A stretch of 64,000 bases of DNA. It comes from Actinomyces oricola. Lineage in GTDB: Bacteria > Actinomycetota > Actinomycetes > Actinomycetales > Actinomycetaceae. Made by a program: the position numbers and the translations under genes. Location of the stretch: positions 292,424 to 356,423 of the forward strand of contig NZ_RYFV01000001.1 in assembly GCF_004104015.1 (NCBI RefSeq). Direction: 5' to 3'. Below are positions 28,648 through 37,893 of this stretch, one piece after another. The notes beneath the pieces are model-generated. The model saw only the letters and a program-made list of their open reading frames with translations, did not search any database and had not been told where the DNA came from. The first letter of the stretch is position 1. Each line of letters begins with the position of its first letter.

Positions 28648-30453
28648 TCATCCCGCTGCGCCCGGGCGATCCGGGCTTGGGGCGACCGGCTCCGCCACGG
28701 CGTCCACGCCGGCCTCCTTGCGCTGGGCAGCGGTGATCGGTGCGGGGGCCTGGGTGAGCGGGTCAAAGCCGCCACCGGACTTGGGGAAGGCAATGACGTC
28801 ACGGATGGAGTCGGCGCGGGTGAGCAGGGAAACGATGCGGTCCCAGCCGAAGGCGATCCCGCCGTGGGGCGGAGCGCCGAAAGTGAAGGCGTCGAGCAGG
28901 AAGCCGAACTTCTCGGCCGCCTCAGCCCGGCTAATGCCCATCACCTTGAAGACCCGTTCCTGGACGTCGGCCCGGTGAATGCGAATGGAACCGCCACCGA
29001 TCTCGTTGCCGTTGCAGACAATGTCGTAGGCGTAGGCCAGGGCGGTGCCCGGGTCGGTGTCGAAGGTGTCGAGGCACTCCGGCTTGGGCGCGGTGAAAGC
29101 GTGGTGGACAGCAGTCCAGGCGGATCCGCCCAGGGCCACGTCGCCCTCCGCCCTGGCCTCAGCGCTCGGCTTGAACAGGGGGGCGTCCACAATCCACACG
29201 AAGGACCATTCGTTCTCATCAATGAGCCCGCAGCGCCTGGCGATCTCCAGGCGGGCGGCGCCCAGGAGCGCGCGGGCGGCGTCCACGGAGCCGGCGGCGA
29301 AGAAGATGCAGTCCCCCGGCCCCGCGCCCGCGGCGGCGGCCAGGCCGGCCCGTTCGGCCTCGGTAATGTTCTTGGCCACGGGCCCGCCCAGCGCGCCATC
29401 CTCGCCAACGGTCACATACGCCAGGCCGCGGGCGCCGCGCTGCTTGGCCCACTCCTGCCAGCCGTCGAAGGTGCGCCGCGACTGGCCGGCACCGCCGGGC
29501 ATGACGACGGCGCCCACATAGGGCTGGCGGAAGACCCGAAAGCTCGTGTCGGTGAAGAACTCGGTGAGGTCGGTCAGTTCCAGGCCGAAGCGCAGATCGG
29601 GCTTGTCGGTGCCGTAGCGCTCCATGGCCTCGCGGTAGGTCATACGCGCAATGGGAGTCTCTAACTCATGGCCGATCAGGGCCCACACTTCGCGCAGGAC
29701 CTCCTCGGCCACGGCTATGACGTCGTCTTGCTCGGCGAAACTCATCTCCACGTCGAGCTGGGTGAACTCGGGCTGACGGTCGGCCCGGAAGTCCTCATCG
29801 CGGTAGCAGCGGGCAATCTGGTAGTAGCGCTCCATGCCGGCGACCATGAGCAGTTGCTTGAACAGTTGGGGGCTCTGGGGCAGGGCGTACCAGCAGCCGG
29901 GCGCCAAGCGCGCGGGCACCAGGAAGTCGCGCGCCCCTTCGGGGGTGGAGCGGGTCAGGGTCGGGGTCTCGACCTCGACGAAGTCATGGGCGTCCAGGAC
30001 GCGGCGAGCCGCCTGGTTAACCTTGGCGCGCAGGCGCATGGCGTGCTGCATGGGGCTGCGGCGCAGATCCAGGTAGCGGTACCTCAGGCGGGCCTCCTCA
30101 CCGACCTGCCCGGCGTCCTCAGCGTGGTCGGAGACCTGAAAGGGCAGCGGGGCGGCCGGATTGAGGATCTCAACCTGTGTGACCACCACCTCGATCTGGC
30201 CAGTGGGCAGGTTGGGGTTGGCGTTGCCCTCGGGGCGGGCGGTCACCTCACCGGTGACCCTCAGGACGTACTCGGCCCGCAGGTCGTGAGCAATCTCCTC
30301 ACGGATGACCACCTGGGCAATACCGGAGGCGTCACGCAGATCGATGAAGGCGACGCCCCCGTGGTCCCGGCGTCGGTCCACCCAACCGGTGAGGGTGACG
30401 ACCTGGCCAATGTCGGTGGCGCGCAGGGAGCCTGCGGTGCGGGTTCGCAGCAC
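28648..30453 (-). CDS. aspS: Aspartyl-tRNA synthetase
   Basis: Class IIb synthetase of 601 aa, the bacterial length. The N-terminal OB-fold anticodon domain begins [20 protein letters not shown] with [19 protein letters not shown]. The catalytic core has motif 2 [20 protein letters not shown] and [10 protein letters not shown]. The bacterial GAD insertion follows, then motif 3 in [20 protein letters not shown]. The frame is open 320 codons upstream, but the GTG at 30453 has GGAAGGAA 9 nt before it and gives the family N-terminus. Whether it is discriminating cannot be told without gatCAB context. Confidence 0.96.
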   Translation of the reverse strand: MLRTRTAGSLRATDIGQVVTLTGWVDRRRDHGGVAFIDLRDASGIAQVVIREEIAHDLRAEYVLRVTGEVTARPEGNANPNLPTGQIEVVVTQVEILNPAAPLPFQVSDHAEDAGQVGEEARLRYRYLDLRRSPMQHAMRLRAKVNQAARRVLDAHDFVEVETPTLTRSTPEGARDFLVPARLAPGCWYALPQSPQLFKQLLMVAGMERYYQIARCYRDEDFRADRQPEFTQLDVEMSFAEQDDVIAVAEEVLREVWALIGHELETPIARMTYREAMERYGTDKPDLRFGLELTDLTEFFTDTSFRVFRQPYVGAVVMPGGAGQSRRTFDGWQEWAKQRGARGLAYVTVGEDGALGGPVAKNITEAERAGLAAAAGAGPGDCIFFAAGSVDAARALLGAARLEIARRCGLIDENEWSFVWIVDAPLFKPSAEARAEGDVALGGSAWTAVHHAFTAPKPECLDTFDTDPGTALAYAYDIVCNGNEIGGGSIRIHRADVQERVFKVMGISRAEAAEKFGFLLDAFTFGAPPHGGIAFGWDRIVSLLTRADSIRDVIAFPKSGGGFDPLTQAPAPITAAQRKEAGVDAVAEPVAPSPDRPGAAG

Positions 30454-30769
30454 GATGCTGGGTTCCTTCCGTATGGGGCACATCCCCGGTGCCCAGCGGG
30501 GCGCACCGCGAGACGAGCGGGCGCCGCCCACCATCCTATGTCCGAGCGCGCCCCGCGCCCGGCCAGGCCCCTCGCGCCCGGCCCGGTTGCCTCCCGACTC
30601 CCGCAGGGACGGGCCGGCCGACCAGGTCGGGGACGGTATTCGTGACGGCGAAGAGCCCGCCATACCTGAGGGCAGGAAGGGCAGAAGGACGAAGGCGCAG
30701 AATATGAGGCGCCAGGGCGCAATGCGGTCCACAGCACGGCGGCGGGCCGCACCCCGCACCGCATGCCCG
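30454..30769. other. Divergent intergenic region between aspS and the DUF4253 gene
   Basis: About 316 nt of very GC-rich sequence with no supportable gene. It must carry the aspS promoter; no convincing -35/-10 pair was found. Confidence 0.35.
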
Positions 30770-30775
30770 TAGCCT
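30770..30775 (+). promoter_or_regulatory. -10 element of a leaderless DUF4253 transcript
   Basis: TAGCCT lies 6 nt before the ATG at 30782, with no Shine-Dalgarno sequence. Confidence 0.5.
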
Positions 30776-30781
30776 TGCGCC

Positions 30782-31540
30782 ATGCACATTCCCTCCCCGT
30801 CCCTCCCTCCGACCGGCGCCGCCGAGGTCTCCGGGATTCGTCTTCCCCGCGGGCGCCAGGTGACCACCAGGCTGGGCGCTACCCCGCAGACGGTAGCCTG
30901 GGTCAGCGATGACATCCTGGCCGATGCCCTCCTGGCCGGCCTTATCGCCAAACTGGTCGAGGCCTTCCCGGTTACGGGCCTGTGGCCCCTGCGTGCACAG
31001 GGGCAGCGCGGCGACATCTCCAGCCCCTGGCACGACGGCGAGCTCGCAGGCCCTTCCGCGCGGCCATCGCGCCACGACGCCCTGGACGTGCTGCGCTCCA
31101 TGGGCGCCCAACTGGACCACCCCGCCTTGCCCGTGCCCACAACCCTGGTTCCGGGGACGGCCGGCCGGGAATTGGAGCCCGCCGACCTCAGCACGGGCCC
31201 GGGAGACTCGGGTTTACTGCTAGTGCCCGTGGCCCGTCCAGCCGACGTCCCGGCTCGGCTCGGCTGGCTGGGCAGCTGCAACTGGGACCTGGACGGCGAG
31301 GGAGCCTCCGCTGTGCTGCGCTCCTGGGAGGAGCGCTTCGGCATAGTGCTGTCCGCCATTGGCTTTGACACCATGCTCCTCATGGTGCCCCCGGGGCGCC
31401 TGGAGCACGTCAATGCCCGGGCGCTCGCGGCGGAGGTCTACACCTTCTGCCCGGACCTCTTTGAGCAGGGGAACTTCACCCTGGAGGGCTTTGTGCACAG
31501 GATCCCGCGTGCATGGGCCTGGAAACTGTGGTGGGACTGA
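30782..31540 (+). CDS. DUF4253 domain protein
   Basis: A 252-aa protein of unknown function. The C-terminal 110 residues match the DUF4253 pattern: [20 protein letters not shown], then [20 protein letters not shown], then [20 protein letters not shown], ending near a Trp-rich KLWWD. DUF4253 proteins are common in actinobacteria and sometimes associated with polymorphic toxin or immunity loci; nothing of that kind is adjacent here. The N-terminal half is specific to this protein. There is no signal peptide. The start is supported by TAGCCT 6 nt upstream. Confidence 0.8.
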   Translation: MHIPSPSLPPTGAAEVSGIRLPRGRQVTTRLGATPQTVAWVSDDILADALLAGLIAKLVEAFPVTGLWPLRAQGQRGDISSPWHDGELAGPSARPSRHDALDVLRSMGAQLDHPALPVPTTLVPGTAGRELEPADLSTGPGDSGLLLVPVARPADVPARLGWLGSCNWDLDGEGASAVLRSWEERFGIVLSAIGFDTMLLMVPPGRLEHVNARALAAEVYTFCPDLFEQGNFTLEGFVHRIPRAWAWKLWWD

Positions 31541-31892
31541 GTTGAACCGAGTTGAGCCGAGTCGGGTAGCCGCCCGGGCGGCGGGCGCAGCCCGGGCGAG
31601 ACCGACCTCACCTGTGACCCGCGGCAAGGCCCTGGGCAGGGGCATGGGCGCTCCCATAGTGTGGCGCCAGGAGCGATCCGCGCCCCAATGATCCCCGATC
31701 GGGGCTCACGCCGGCCTCAGGCCTGCGGTGAGTGACCCCTGTCAGTTCGTGCGTACAGCCCGTCAGCCGCCGGCCATCCGGCCCGCGCAGGGCGAGTGTG
31801 GTGGGTCAGGTGCGGCAAGAGCGGAGGGCACACGGTCCTCCCCCACACTCCGCAGTAGGTCCCCGTGCCGGGGACAAGATGGGAATAACTCC
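31541..31892. other. Long leader and intergenic region before the DEAD-box helicase
   Basis: 352 nt without a supportable gene. It begins with GAGTTGAACC/GAGTTGAGCC direct repeats just after the DUF4253 stop. At 31701-31739 it contains a strong imperfect hairpin built from CTCAC..GTGAG and GGCC..GGCC pairs inside GGGG..CCCC. The hairpin may be a terminator for the upstream gene or part of a structured helicase 5' UTR. Confidence 0.4.
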
Positions 31893-34439
31893 ATGAGCAC
31901 CAACCAGAGCCCTGCCGAGATCAATGGGCCCTTGAGCCTGGACGACCTCTTCGCCGCAGAGGCCGGCACCGAGCCCACCGAGAAGGTCGCCGCCCCGCAC
32001 CTGAGCGAGTCGAGTGCAAACGACTCCACTCCCGGTTCTCCCGAGAACTTCTCGACCCCGGATTCCTCGGACTCCCCCGAGGACCCTGAGGATGTTGACC
32101 ATGAGGACGAGGAGGACGACGTCGAGCGCAACGTCCCCGAGAAGGACCCTGAGGACGACGCCGAGGATGACGAGGACGGCCGGGATCCCGAGGACGGCCA
32201 GGATCCCGCTGAGGAGGAGGTCGACGGGCACGTCCTCTTCATTGAGGACGGCGCCTTGGACGCAGATGGCTCCGACAGCGAAGGGGAGACAACCTTCGCG
32301 GACCTGGGCCTGCCCGGGGACCTGCTCAAGGCCGTCACCGACATGGGGTTCACCACCCCGACCGCCATCCAGCGCGAGGCCATCCCGGTCCTTCTGGCCG
32401 GCCGCGATGTTGTCGGCGTCGCCCAGACCGGGACCGGTAAGACTGCTGCCTTCGGCTTGCCGCTGCTCGATGCTGTTGACGCCCATGAGACCGCCGTCCA
32501 GGCGCTGGTCCTGGCCCCCACCCGCGAACTGGCACTCCAGAGTTCCGAGGCCATCACCGATATGGCGTCGCGCTCACGTGGCCTGGACGTCGTCGCCGTC
32601 TACGGCGGCGCCCCCTACGGCCCGCAGATCGGGGCCCTGAAATCCGGCGCCCAAGTGGTCGTGGGCACTCCGGGGCGGATTATCGACCTCATTGACAAGG
32701 GCGCCCTGGTCCTGAGCGAGGTCAAGTACTTCGTTCTGGACGAGGCCGACGAGATGCTGCGCATGGGCTTTGCGGAGGACGTCGAAACCATTGCCTCCTC
32801 CCTGCCCACCCAGCGGCGCACCGCCCTGTTCTCGGCCACCATGCCCCCCGCGATTCAGGATGTGGCCCGCCAGCACCTTCACGAACCAGTCCAGATCGAG
32901 GTCTCCCGACCGGCCTCCACTGTTGAGACGGTCCGCCAGACCTACGCCGTGGTGCCCTTCCGCCATAAGATCGGTGCGGTCTCCCGCGTCCTGGCGGTCA
33001 CCGATGCCCAGGCCGCCATTGTCTTCGTGCGCACTAAGTCCACCGCCGAGGACGTGGCCATTGAGCTCGCCGGCCGCGGCATCCAAGCGGCCGCCATCTC
33101 CGGGGATGTCCCCCAGCGTGAGCGCGAGCGCCTGGTTGAGCGCCTGCGCGCCGGCACCCTCGACGTCCTCGTGGCCACCGATGTAGCTGCCCGCGGCCTG
33201 GACGTGGACCGCATTGGACTGGTCGTCAACTTCGACGTCCCCCGCGAGGCCGAGGCCTACGTTCACCGCATTGGGCGTACCGGCCGGGCCGGGCGCAGCG
33301 GCGAGGCCGTCACCTTCCTGACTCCCAAGGAGAAGAGCAAGCTCCGTCAGATCGAGCGCTTGACCGGCAGCCGCCTGGAGGAGATCACCCTGCCCTCCCC
33401 CGCCGACGTCTCCAAGCATCGCGCCGGCAAGCTCCTGGAGCGGGCCGCCGCCCGGCACCAGCGCGGCCGCCTGGGCATGTACACCGCTATGGTGGGGGCC
33501 AAGGCCGATGAACTCGGCGTCAGTGTCGAGGAGATGGCCGCCACGCTGCTGGCCCTGGCCGTGGGCGACGAGGGTCCGCGCCGTCGCGAGGAGCACGAGG
33601 ACGGACCGCGCCGACGGGGGCGTCGCGAAGAGACCGTAGACGCCGAAGGCGCCTTTGTCTCGGCCTCCTTCGAGGGCAGCGGCCGGGACCGTCGTCGGGA
33701 TCGCCCCGAGGGCAAGCGCGGGGCGGCCCGCGGCGGGCGCCGTGAGCGCACCGGGGGCTCGGGCACTGTCTACCGGGTGGAGGTCGGTCACCGCGACCGC
33801 ATTATGCCCGGCGCGATTGTGGGCGCCCTGGCCAACGAGGGCGGCATCTCCGGCTCTGACATTGGCAAGATCGACATCCTTCAGTCCTTCTCCCTGGTCA
33901 CCATTCACGCACCATTGACCCCCGAGCAGCTCCAGGCCATGGGCCGGGCCACTTTTGGAGGCCGCGAGCTGCGCATCCGCCCCGACGAGGGGCCCGGCGG
34001 CGGCTGGTCGGGCCCCGACGGCGAGGACTCCGGACGCCACTCGCGTCGTGACACCCGCCAGGAGGACCACGGCGGCTACCGTCGCGACGAGGACCGCGAC
34101 AACCGGGGTTTCCGCGGGGGCCGCGGCTTCGGCCGGGGAGGGCGCGATGGGCGCGGCGAACGCGGCGGCTACCGTCGCGAGGAGGATCGCGGTGGTTTCC
34201 GCGGAGGCCATGGCTTCGACCGGGCGGAGCGCGACGGGCGCGGCGCGCGCCGCTGGGAGGACCGCGGCGAACGCGGCGGCTACCGCGGTGGGCGTGAGGA
34301 CCGCGACAACCGGGGTTTCCGTGGGGGCCGGGAGGATCGCGGGGAGCGCGGCTACCGGGCCGGCCGCGACGACCGCGGCTCTAATCGCTTCGGCGGGAAC
34401 CGCGGCGGGGGCTACCGCGGCAATCGCGACCCGCGCTGA
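31893..34439 (+). CDS. DEAD-box RNA helicase with acidic head and RGG tail (DeaD/CsdA type)
   Basis: An 848-aa ATP-dependent RNA helicase, probably for ribosome assembly and cold or RNA-structure stress. Residues 1-110 are an acidic, low-complexity head full of DED/EDP. The helicase core follows: Q motif FADLGLPGDLLKAVTDMGFT, motif I AQTGTGKTAA, Ia PTRELALQ, DEAD in FVLDEADEMLRMGF, SATMP, then VATDVAARGLD and HRIGRTGRAG. A DbpA/CsdA-type RNA-binding domain begins at YRVEVGHRDRIMPGAIVGAL. The last 150 or so residues are an Arg/Gly/Asp-rich tail with many RGG, RGGY and DRG units. The ATG at 31893 is chosen over an earlier frame opening because it gives a compact N-terminus after GGGAATAACTCC. 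Confidence 0.93.
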   Translation: MSTNQSPAEINGPLSLDDLFAAEAGTEPTEKVAAPHLSESSANDSTPGSPENFSTPDSSDSPEDPEDVDHEDEEDDVERNVPEKDPEDDAEDDEDGRDPEDGQDPAEEEVDGHVLFIEDGALDADGSDSEGETTFADLGLPGDLLKAVTDMGFTTPTAIQREAIPVLLAGRDVVGVAQTGTGKTAAFGLPLLDAVDAHETAVQALVLAPTRELALQSSEAITDMASRSRGLDVVAVYGGAPYGPQIGALKSGAQVVVGTPGRIIDLIDKGALVLSEVKYFVLDEADEMLRMGFAEDVETIASSLPTQRRTALFSATMPPAIQDVARQHLHEPVQIEVSRPASTVETVRQTYAVVPFRHKIGAVSRVLAVTDAQAAIVFVRTKSTAEDVAIELAGRGIQAAAISGDVPQRERERLVERLRAGTLDVLVATDVAARGLDVDRIGLVVNFDVPREAEAYVHRIGRTGRAGRSGEAVTFLTPKEKSKLRQIERLTGSRLEEITLPSPADVSKHRAGKLLERAAARHQRGRLGMYTAMVGAKADELGVSVEEMAATLLALAVGDEGPRRREEHEDGPRRRGRREETVDAEGAFVSASFEGSGRDRRRDRPEGKRGAARGGRRERTGGSGTVYRVEVGHRDRIMPGAIVGALANEGGISGSDIGKIDILQSFSLVTIHAPLTPEQLQAMGRATFGGRELRIRPDEGPGGGWSGPDGEDSGRHSRRDTRQEDHGGYRRDEDRDNRGFRGGRGFGRGGRDGRGERGGYRREEDRGGFRGGHGFDRAERDGRGARRWEDRGERGGYRGGREDRDNRGFRGGREDRGERGYRAGRDDRGSNRFGGNRGGGYRGNRDPR

Positions 34440-34503
34440 CCGGGGCGCGCGGGGTCGGGCCAGTGACCCCGTGACCTTGTCCCCGTTGTCTTGAGGTTGT
34501 TTT

Positions 34504-34533
34504 GAGGGGCGGCCGGGCATCCGGCCGCCCCTC
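34504..34533. terminator. Terminator after the DEAD-box helicase
   Basis: Perfect 13-bp arms (GAGGGGCGGCCGG and complement) with a GCAT loop, about 65 nt after the helicase stop and before the convergent DUF4097 gene. Confidence 0.65.
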
Positions 34534-34609
34534 CTGACCTGTCTTGAAACCGCCGCCTTTTCACTGCGCGTTCACCACGCGGCCCTCCCGGCCTCAGGCC
34601 GGCGAGGTT

Positions 34610-35344
34610 TCAGGCGCGGCGCAGGCGGACGGTGCCCAGCTCGGTGCGGGCCCGAAGCTCCAGGCGCCGCTCAGGGTCGCTCGGAGCGTCGCGCTCAGGC
34701 AGCTCGGTGATGACGCGGCCCATCGCCGAGCTGCAATCGACTAGGACGGCGGTTCCGAAGGGCACCCCGACCGAGATACTGCCCAATTCGGTGCGCAAGT
34801 CCAGGGAGCCCTCGCGGGCCTCCATGACCTTGACCGAGCCGGCGGAGGCGGAGGCCGTCACCGCGCCGGTCACCGTGCCCACTTTGACCGATCCGGCCTG
34901 GGCGAAAATCTCACCACTGCCCAGGGCCGCCACCCAGACCGTGCCGGCGTCGGCGCGCACACTCGCGGTACGGCACTCCCCGAGCTTGACCGATCCGGCT
35001 GAGGCGCGGACCCGCGCATCCTCCCAGGGCTGCTTGGCGCTGAGGCTGCCCAGGTCCATGCGCGCCTCGAGCCGGGACCATGCCGGCATGGTCACATGCA
35101 CCCGCGACTGCTCCGACGTCCACGCCCAGATGCCGGCGAGGCGCTCGCGTCCCACTAAGGCGACTTGCCGGATTGAGATGGTGGCGCCGTCGGCTCCGAC
35201 TGCAATCAGCGGGGCCAGCGATTCGTCCGCGTCAACCGTTACGCGCCCTCCCGCGCCGGGGCTAATGGTGATGCTGAGCGAGGACAGGTCCAGGGCGAGC
35301 ACGGGGGTGGTTCCTGAGGGGATCTCAAAGTTCCAAATCGGCAT
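34610..35344 (-). CDS. DUF4097-family beta-strand repeat protein
   Basis: A 244-aa protein with no signal peptide or membrane segment. Repeating short beta strands of the pattern xVxxSAGSVKxxE dominate: VRASAGSVKLGECR, VRADAGTVWVAALG, IFAQAGSVKVGTVTGAV, ASASAGSVKVMEAR and LRTELGSISVG. This predicts a right-handed beta-helix or blade, as in DUF4097 proteins. AAGGAAG lies about 8 nt before the ATG. It follows the RHH regulator by about 100 nt on the same strand, a pairing seen in other actinobacteria, so the two probably form one operon. Molecular function unknown. Confidence 0.8.
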   Translation of the reverse strand: MPIWNFEIPSGTTPVLALDLSSLSITISPGAGGRVTVDADESLAPLIAVGADGATISIRQVALVGRERLAGIWAWTSEQSRVHVTMPAWSRLEARMDLGSLSAKQPWEDARVRASAGSVKLGECRTASVRADAGTVWVAALGSGEIFAQAGSVKVGTVTGAVTASASAGSVKVMEAREGSLDLRTELGSISVGVPFGTAVLVDCSSAMGRVITELPERDAPSDPERRLELRARTELGTVRLRRA

Positions 35345-35387
35345 GGTGGTCTTCCTTGTGTGTGGTGTCCGAGTCTGTGCCGACCCT

Positions 35388-35417
35388 ATTGACGGCGATT
35401 GACGGCGATTGACGGCG
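35388..35417. repeat. Three perfect 10-bp tandem repeats ATTGACGGCG
   Basis: Copies start at 35388, 35398 and 35408, in the spacer between the RHH gene and the DUF4097 gene. Confidence 0.8.
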
Positions 35418-35443
35418 GGGCCGGGGGTGCTTCGCGCTGGGGC

Positions 35444-36028
35444 TCAACCGAACCAGCCGTGCAGGCTTGGGCTCGACCTGGTGGGCTGGGGCCCGTAGAA
35501 GGGGCCGCCCGGAGGGGGGCCGGCCTGCCCGCCCAGGCGGGCACGGACGGCCGCCAGGAGCCAGGTGTTCACCGAAACCCCCTGGGCCTGGGCGGCGGCG
35601 TCAACCTCGGTCTTGAGGGCGGCGGGCATGCGCAGTGTTGTGCGCGTGTCATTGCCATCGCCAGCAGGTGACTCGCTCCCTGTCGCCGGCCCCTCATGGG
35701 CGGTTCCGGACCCGGGCGCCTCAGACTCACCGCCTTCATCAGACCTGTGAGATCTGTGCTCCGTTTGCCCCGGCGGTTGCTCAGGGATCACCTCGGTGAG
35801 CATGAGGTGAGGGGTGGGGCCGTCCATGACGACGGTGGCGCGCACAGTGTCGAGGTCGTCCTCGATTTGGGTGGCAATGTCGCACAGCATTTGGAGGAGG
35901 GTCAGGCGCAGGGCTGGGTCGAGTGCTGACACCAGCGAGCCGGCCACCTCCTGGGTGCGTTCGTCACCAAGCGAGGACACCTCTCGCATTGATCGACCTA
36001 GGGTCTCCGCATAGCTGCTCATTTGCAT
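35444..36028 (-). CDS. Ribbon-helix-helix (Arc/HicB-like) regulator with N-terminal helical domain
   Basis: A 194-aa protein from the ATG at 36028 (a second in-frame ATG is at 36022). The frame is open upstream, but those codons lie in the operator. Residues 1-90 or so are helical (SSYAETLGRSMREVSSLGDE, LRLTLLQMLCDIATQIEDDL). An acidic Ser/Gly/Pro linker follows, then a ribbon-helix-helix motif TRTTLRMPAALKTEVDAAAQ with GVSVNTWLLAAVRARLG, and a Pro/Gly-rich tail. RHH proteins of this kind are DNA-binding and often autoregulated or part of toxin-antitoxin pairs. No toxin is recognisable; the partner is the DUF4097 gene. The operator repeats start at its own start codon. Confidence 0.82.
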   Translation of the reverse strand: MQMSSYAETLGRSMREVSSLGDERTQEVAGSLVSALDPALRLTLLQMLCDIATQIEDDLDTVRATVVMDGPTPHLMLTEVIPEQPPGQTEHRSHRSDEGGESEAPGSGTAHEGPATGSESPAGDGNDTRTTLRMPAALKTEVDAAAQAQGVSVNTWLLAAVRARLGGQAGPPPGGPFYGPQPTRSSPSLHGWFG

Positions 36029-36078
36029 GACACCATCATGACACCATGACGGTGTATGACACCATGGTGGTGTCATAC
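36028..36078. promoter_or_regulatory. Operator array for the RHH regulator
   Basis: A perfect inverted repeat with 11-bp arms (GTATGACACCA and complement, 3-bp spacer) spans 36054-36078. Further TGACACCAT copies lie at 36028-36036 and 36039-36047, and an isolated TGGTGTCA at 36131-36138. The array abuts the regulator's start codon and could also cover the kefB-like promoter on the other strand. Confidence 0.7.
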
Positions 36079-36211
36079 AAGACTGCCCTGTGCGCTCCAC
36101 CGCAGACTGAGCGCAGACTGAGCTCCGATTTGGTGTCAGAGAACGGGAATAACCGCTGTCAAGATGCTGTTGCCATCACCGGAGCAGGCCCGGAACCACA
36201 GGAAGGCGCGC

Positions 36212-37818
36212 GTGACATCAGCTATCTACCTCACAGCCGTGGTGGTCTTCGGGTTCACAGCCACTCTTCTGCGGCTGCCCCACTGGTGGGTTTTCTCGCC
36301 GCCGGTTTCGCTCTGAGCGCCGCCCCCGTCGCGCACCTGCCCTACGTCGAGACCCTCGGAGACTTGGGCGTGGCCGTACTGCTGTTCACCATTGGCCTCA
36401 AGCTCAACCCGCGCATCCTCATCCGCAAAGAGGTCTATGGCACAGCCATCGCCACCACGGCGCTACTGACCGCCCTGGGCTCGGCCCTCCTCGCCGGTCT
36501 TCTCCTCCTGGGGCTCCAGGTGGACAGCACCACTCCCAGTGGCGTCCTGGTCCTGGGTTTCGCCCTGTCCTTCTCCTCGACAGTCGTCGTGGTCAAGCTG
36601 CTCGAAGAGCGCGACGACACCAACTCCCTGTACGGGCGCATCGCCATTGGCGTGCTCGTCGCCCAGGATATTGGCGCAGTCCTCTACATGAGCGCCTCCT
36701 CCCAGCGAACACCCAGCCCCTGGGCGCTGGCACTGGTCCTGCTGTGGCCGGCCTCCCGGCTGGCGCGCAGGCTGCTCAACCGCATTGACCACCGGGAGAT
36801 GCGCAGCCTGTTCGGGATCTCCATGGCGCTCCTGCCCGGCTTCCTCCTGTTCGAGATCGTCGGCATTGACGGGGACCTCGGCGCCCTCATTATGGGGGCC
36901 CTCTTCGCCTCCCACCCCGCCGCCAAAGAGCTGTCCAACGCCCTGTTCACCATTAAGGAGCTCCTCCTGGTGGGGTTCTTCCTGACCATTGGCCTGCACG
37001 GCATCCCCGGGGCCGGTGCCTTCGTCCTGGCCGGCATCCTTCTCCTGCTGCTGCCGGTGCGCGCCCTGGTCTACACCGCCGTCGTGCGCGCCCTGAGAAT
37101 GCGCCGGCGCACCTCGGTGCTCACCGGACTATCCATGACCGCCTACAGCGAGTTCGCCCTCATTGTCGTGGCCGTCGCTGTTGAACACGGTTCCCTGGGC
37201 GAAGACTGGACGGCCGCGGTCTCCTTGGCGCTGGCCCTGTCCTTCGTGGTCTCGGCCGTCATTAACCGCCACCCCGCCAGACTCGTGCGCCGTATGACCG
37301 CACTTATCCCGCACCGCCCCGATTCCACCCTCCACCCCGAGCAGCGCTCCCTGGACCTCAGCGGCGTGCACACCGTCGTCTTCGGCATGGGGCGCGTGGG
37401 CCGCGCCACCTACCACAGGCTGGTCGCCGATGGCGAGCAGGGGGTCCTGGGCATTGACAATGACGCCACCAAAGTCGAGCAGCTTGAACGCGAGGGCCTC
37501 CACGTACTTGAGGCCGACGCCACCGACCAGGGCTTTTGGGACAGGCTCGACGCTGTCCACGCCACCAAGGCGGTCCTGGCCATGCCCAGCCCCGGCGCCA
37601 ATCTGCACGTCCTGGAATGGCTCAACCGCTCTCCCTTCGAGGGCCACATCCTGGCCATTGCCCGCTACGACGACGAGGCCGCGGCCATGCGCGAACGGGG
37701 TGTGGACGCCATCATCAACATCTACGACGGCGTGGGACAGTCGCTGGCCGAGGCAGTCGAAGCCCTCCCGGATCTTGAGGCGCCTGAACCTGAATCTGAG
37801 GCCGCATTGCCCACCTGA
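36212..37818 (+). CDS. KefB-type cation:proton antiporter with RCK domain, frameshifted near the 5' end
   Basis: CPA2-family K+(Na+)/H+ antiporter: about 12 membrane segments, the EERDDTNSLYGRIAIG loop, then an NAD-binding TrkA-N domain starting VVFGMGRVGRATYHRL. The gene should begin at the GTG at 36212, with AGGAAGG 5 nt upstream, reading (V)TSAIYLTAVVVFGFTATLLR, which matches the N-terminus of the next gene. In the C run at 36278-36281 the frame shifts: PLVGFLAAGF continues in another frame. One extra C would restore a 535-codon protein, exactly the length of its neighbour. An alternative long reading from 36046 keeps the frame but gives a non-homologous N-terminus. Either a one-base deletion or assembly error, or a phase-variable tract. 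Confidence 0.8.
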
Positions 37819-37893
37819 GCCGGTCGCACCGGCCTCGCCGCACCCCACGCGGCACCCACCCAGACGCATTTCGCTACGCCCGGGAAAGGACCC

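Noticed and set aside
32574..34520. A 648-codon minus-strand frame opposite the DEAD-box helicase
   Set aside because: Same antisense effect; helicase motifs on the plus strand are unambiguous.
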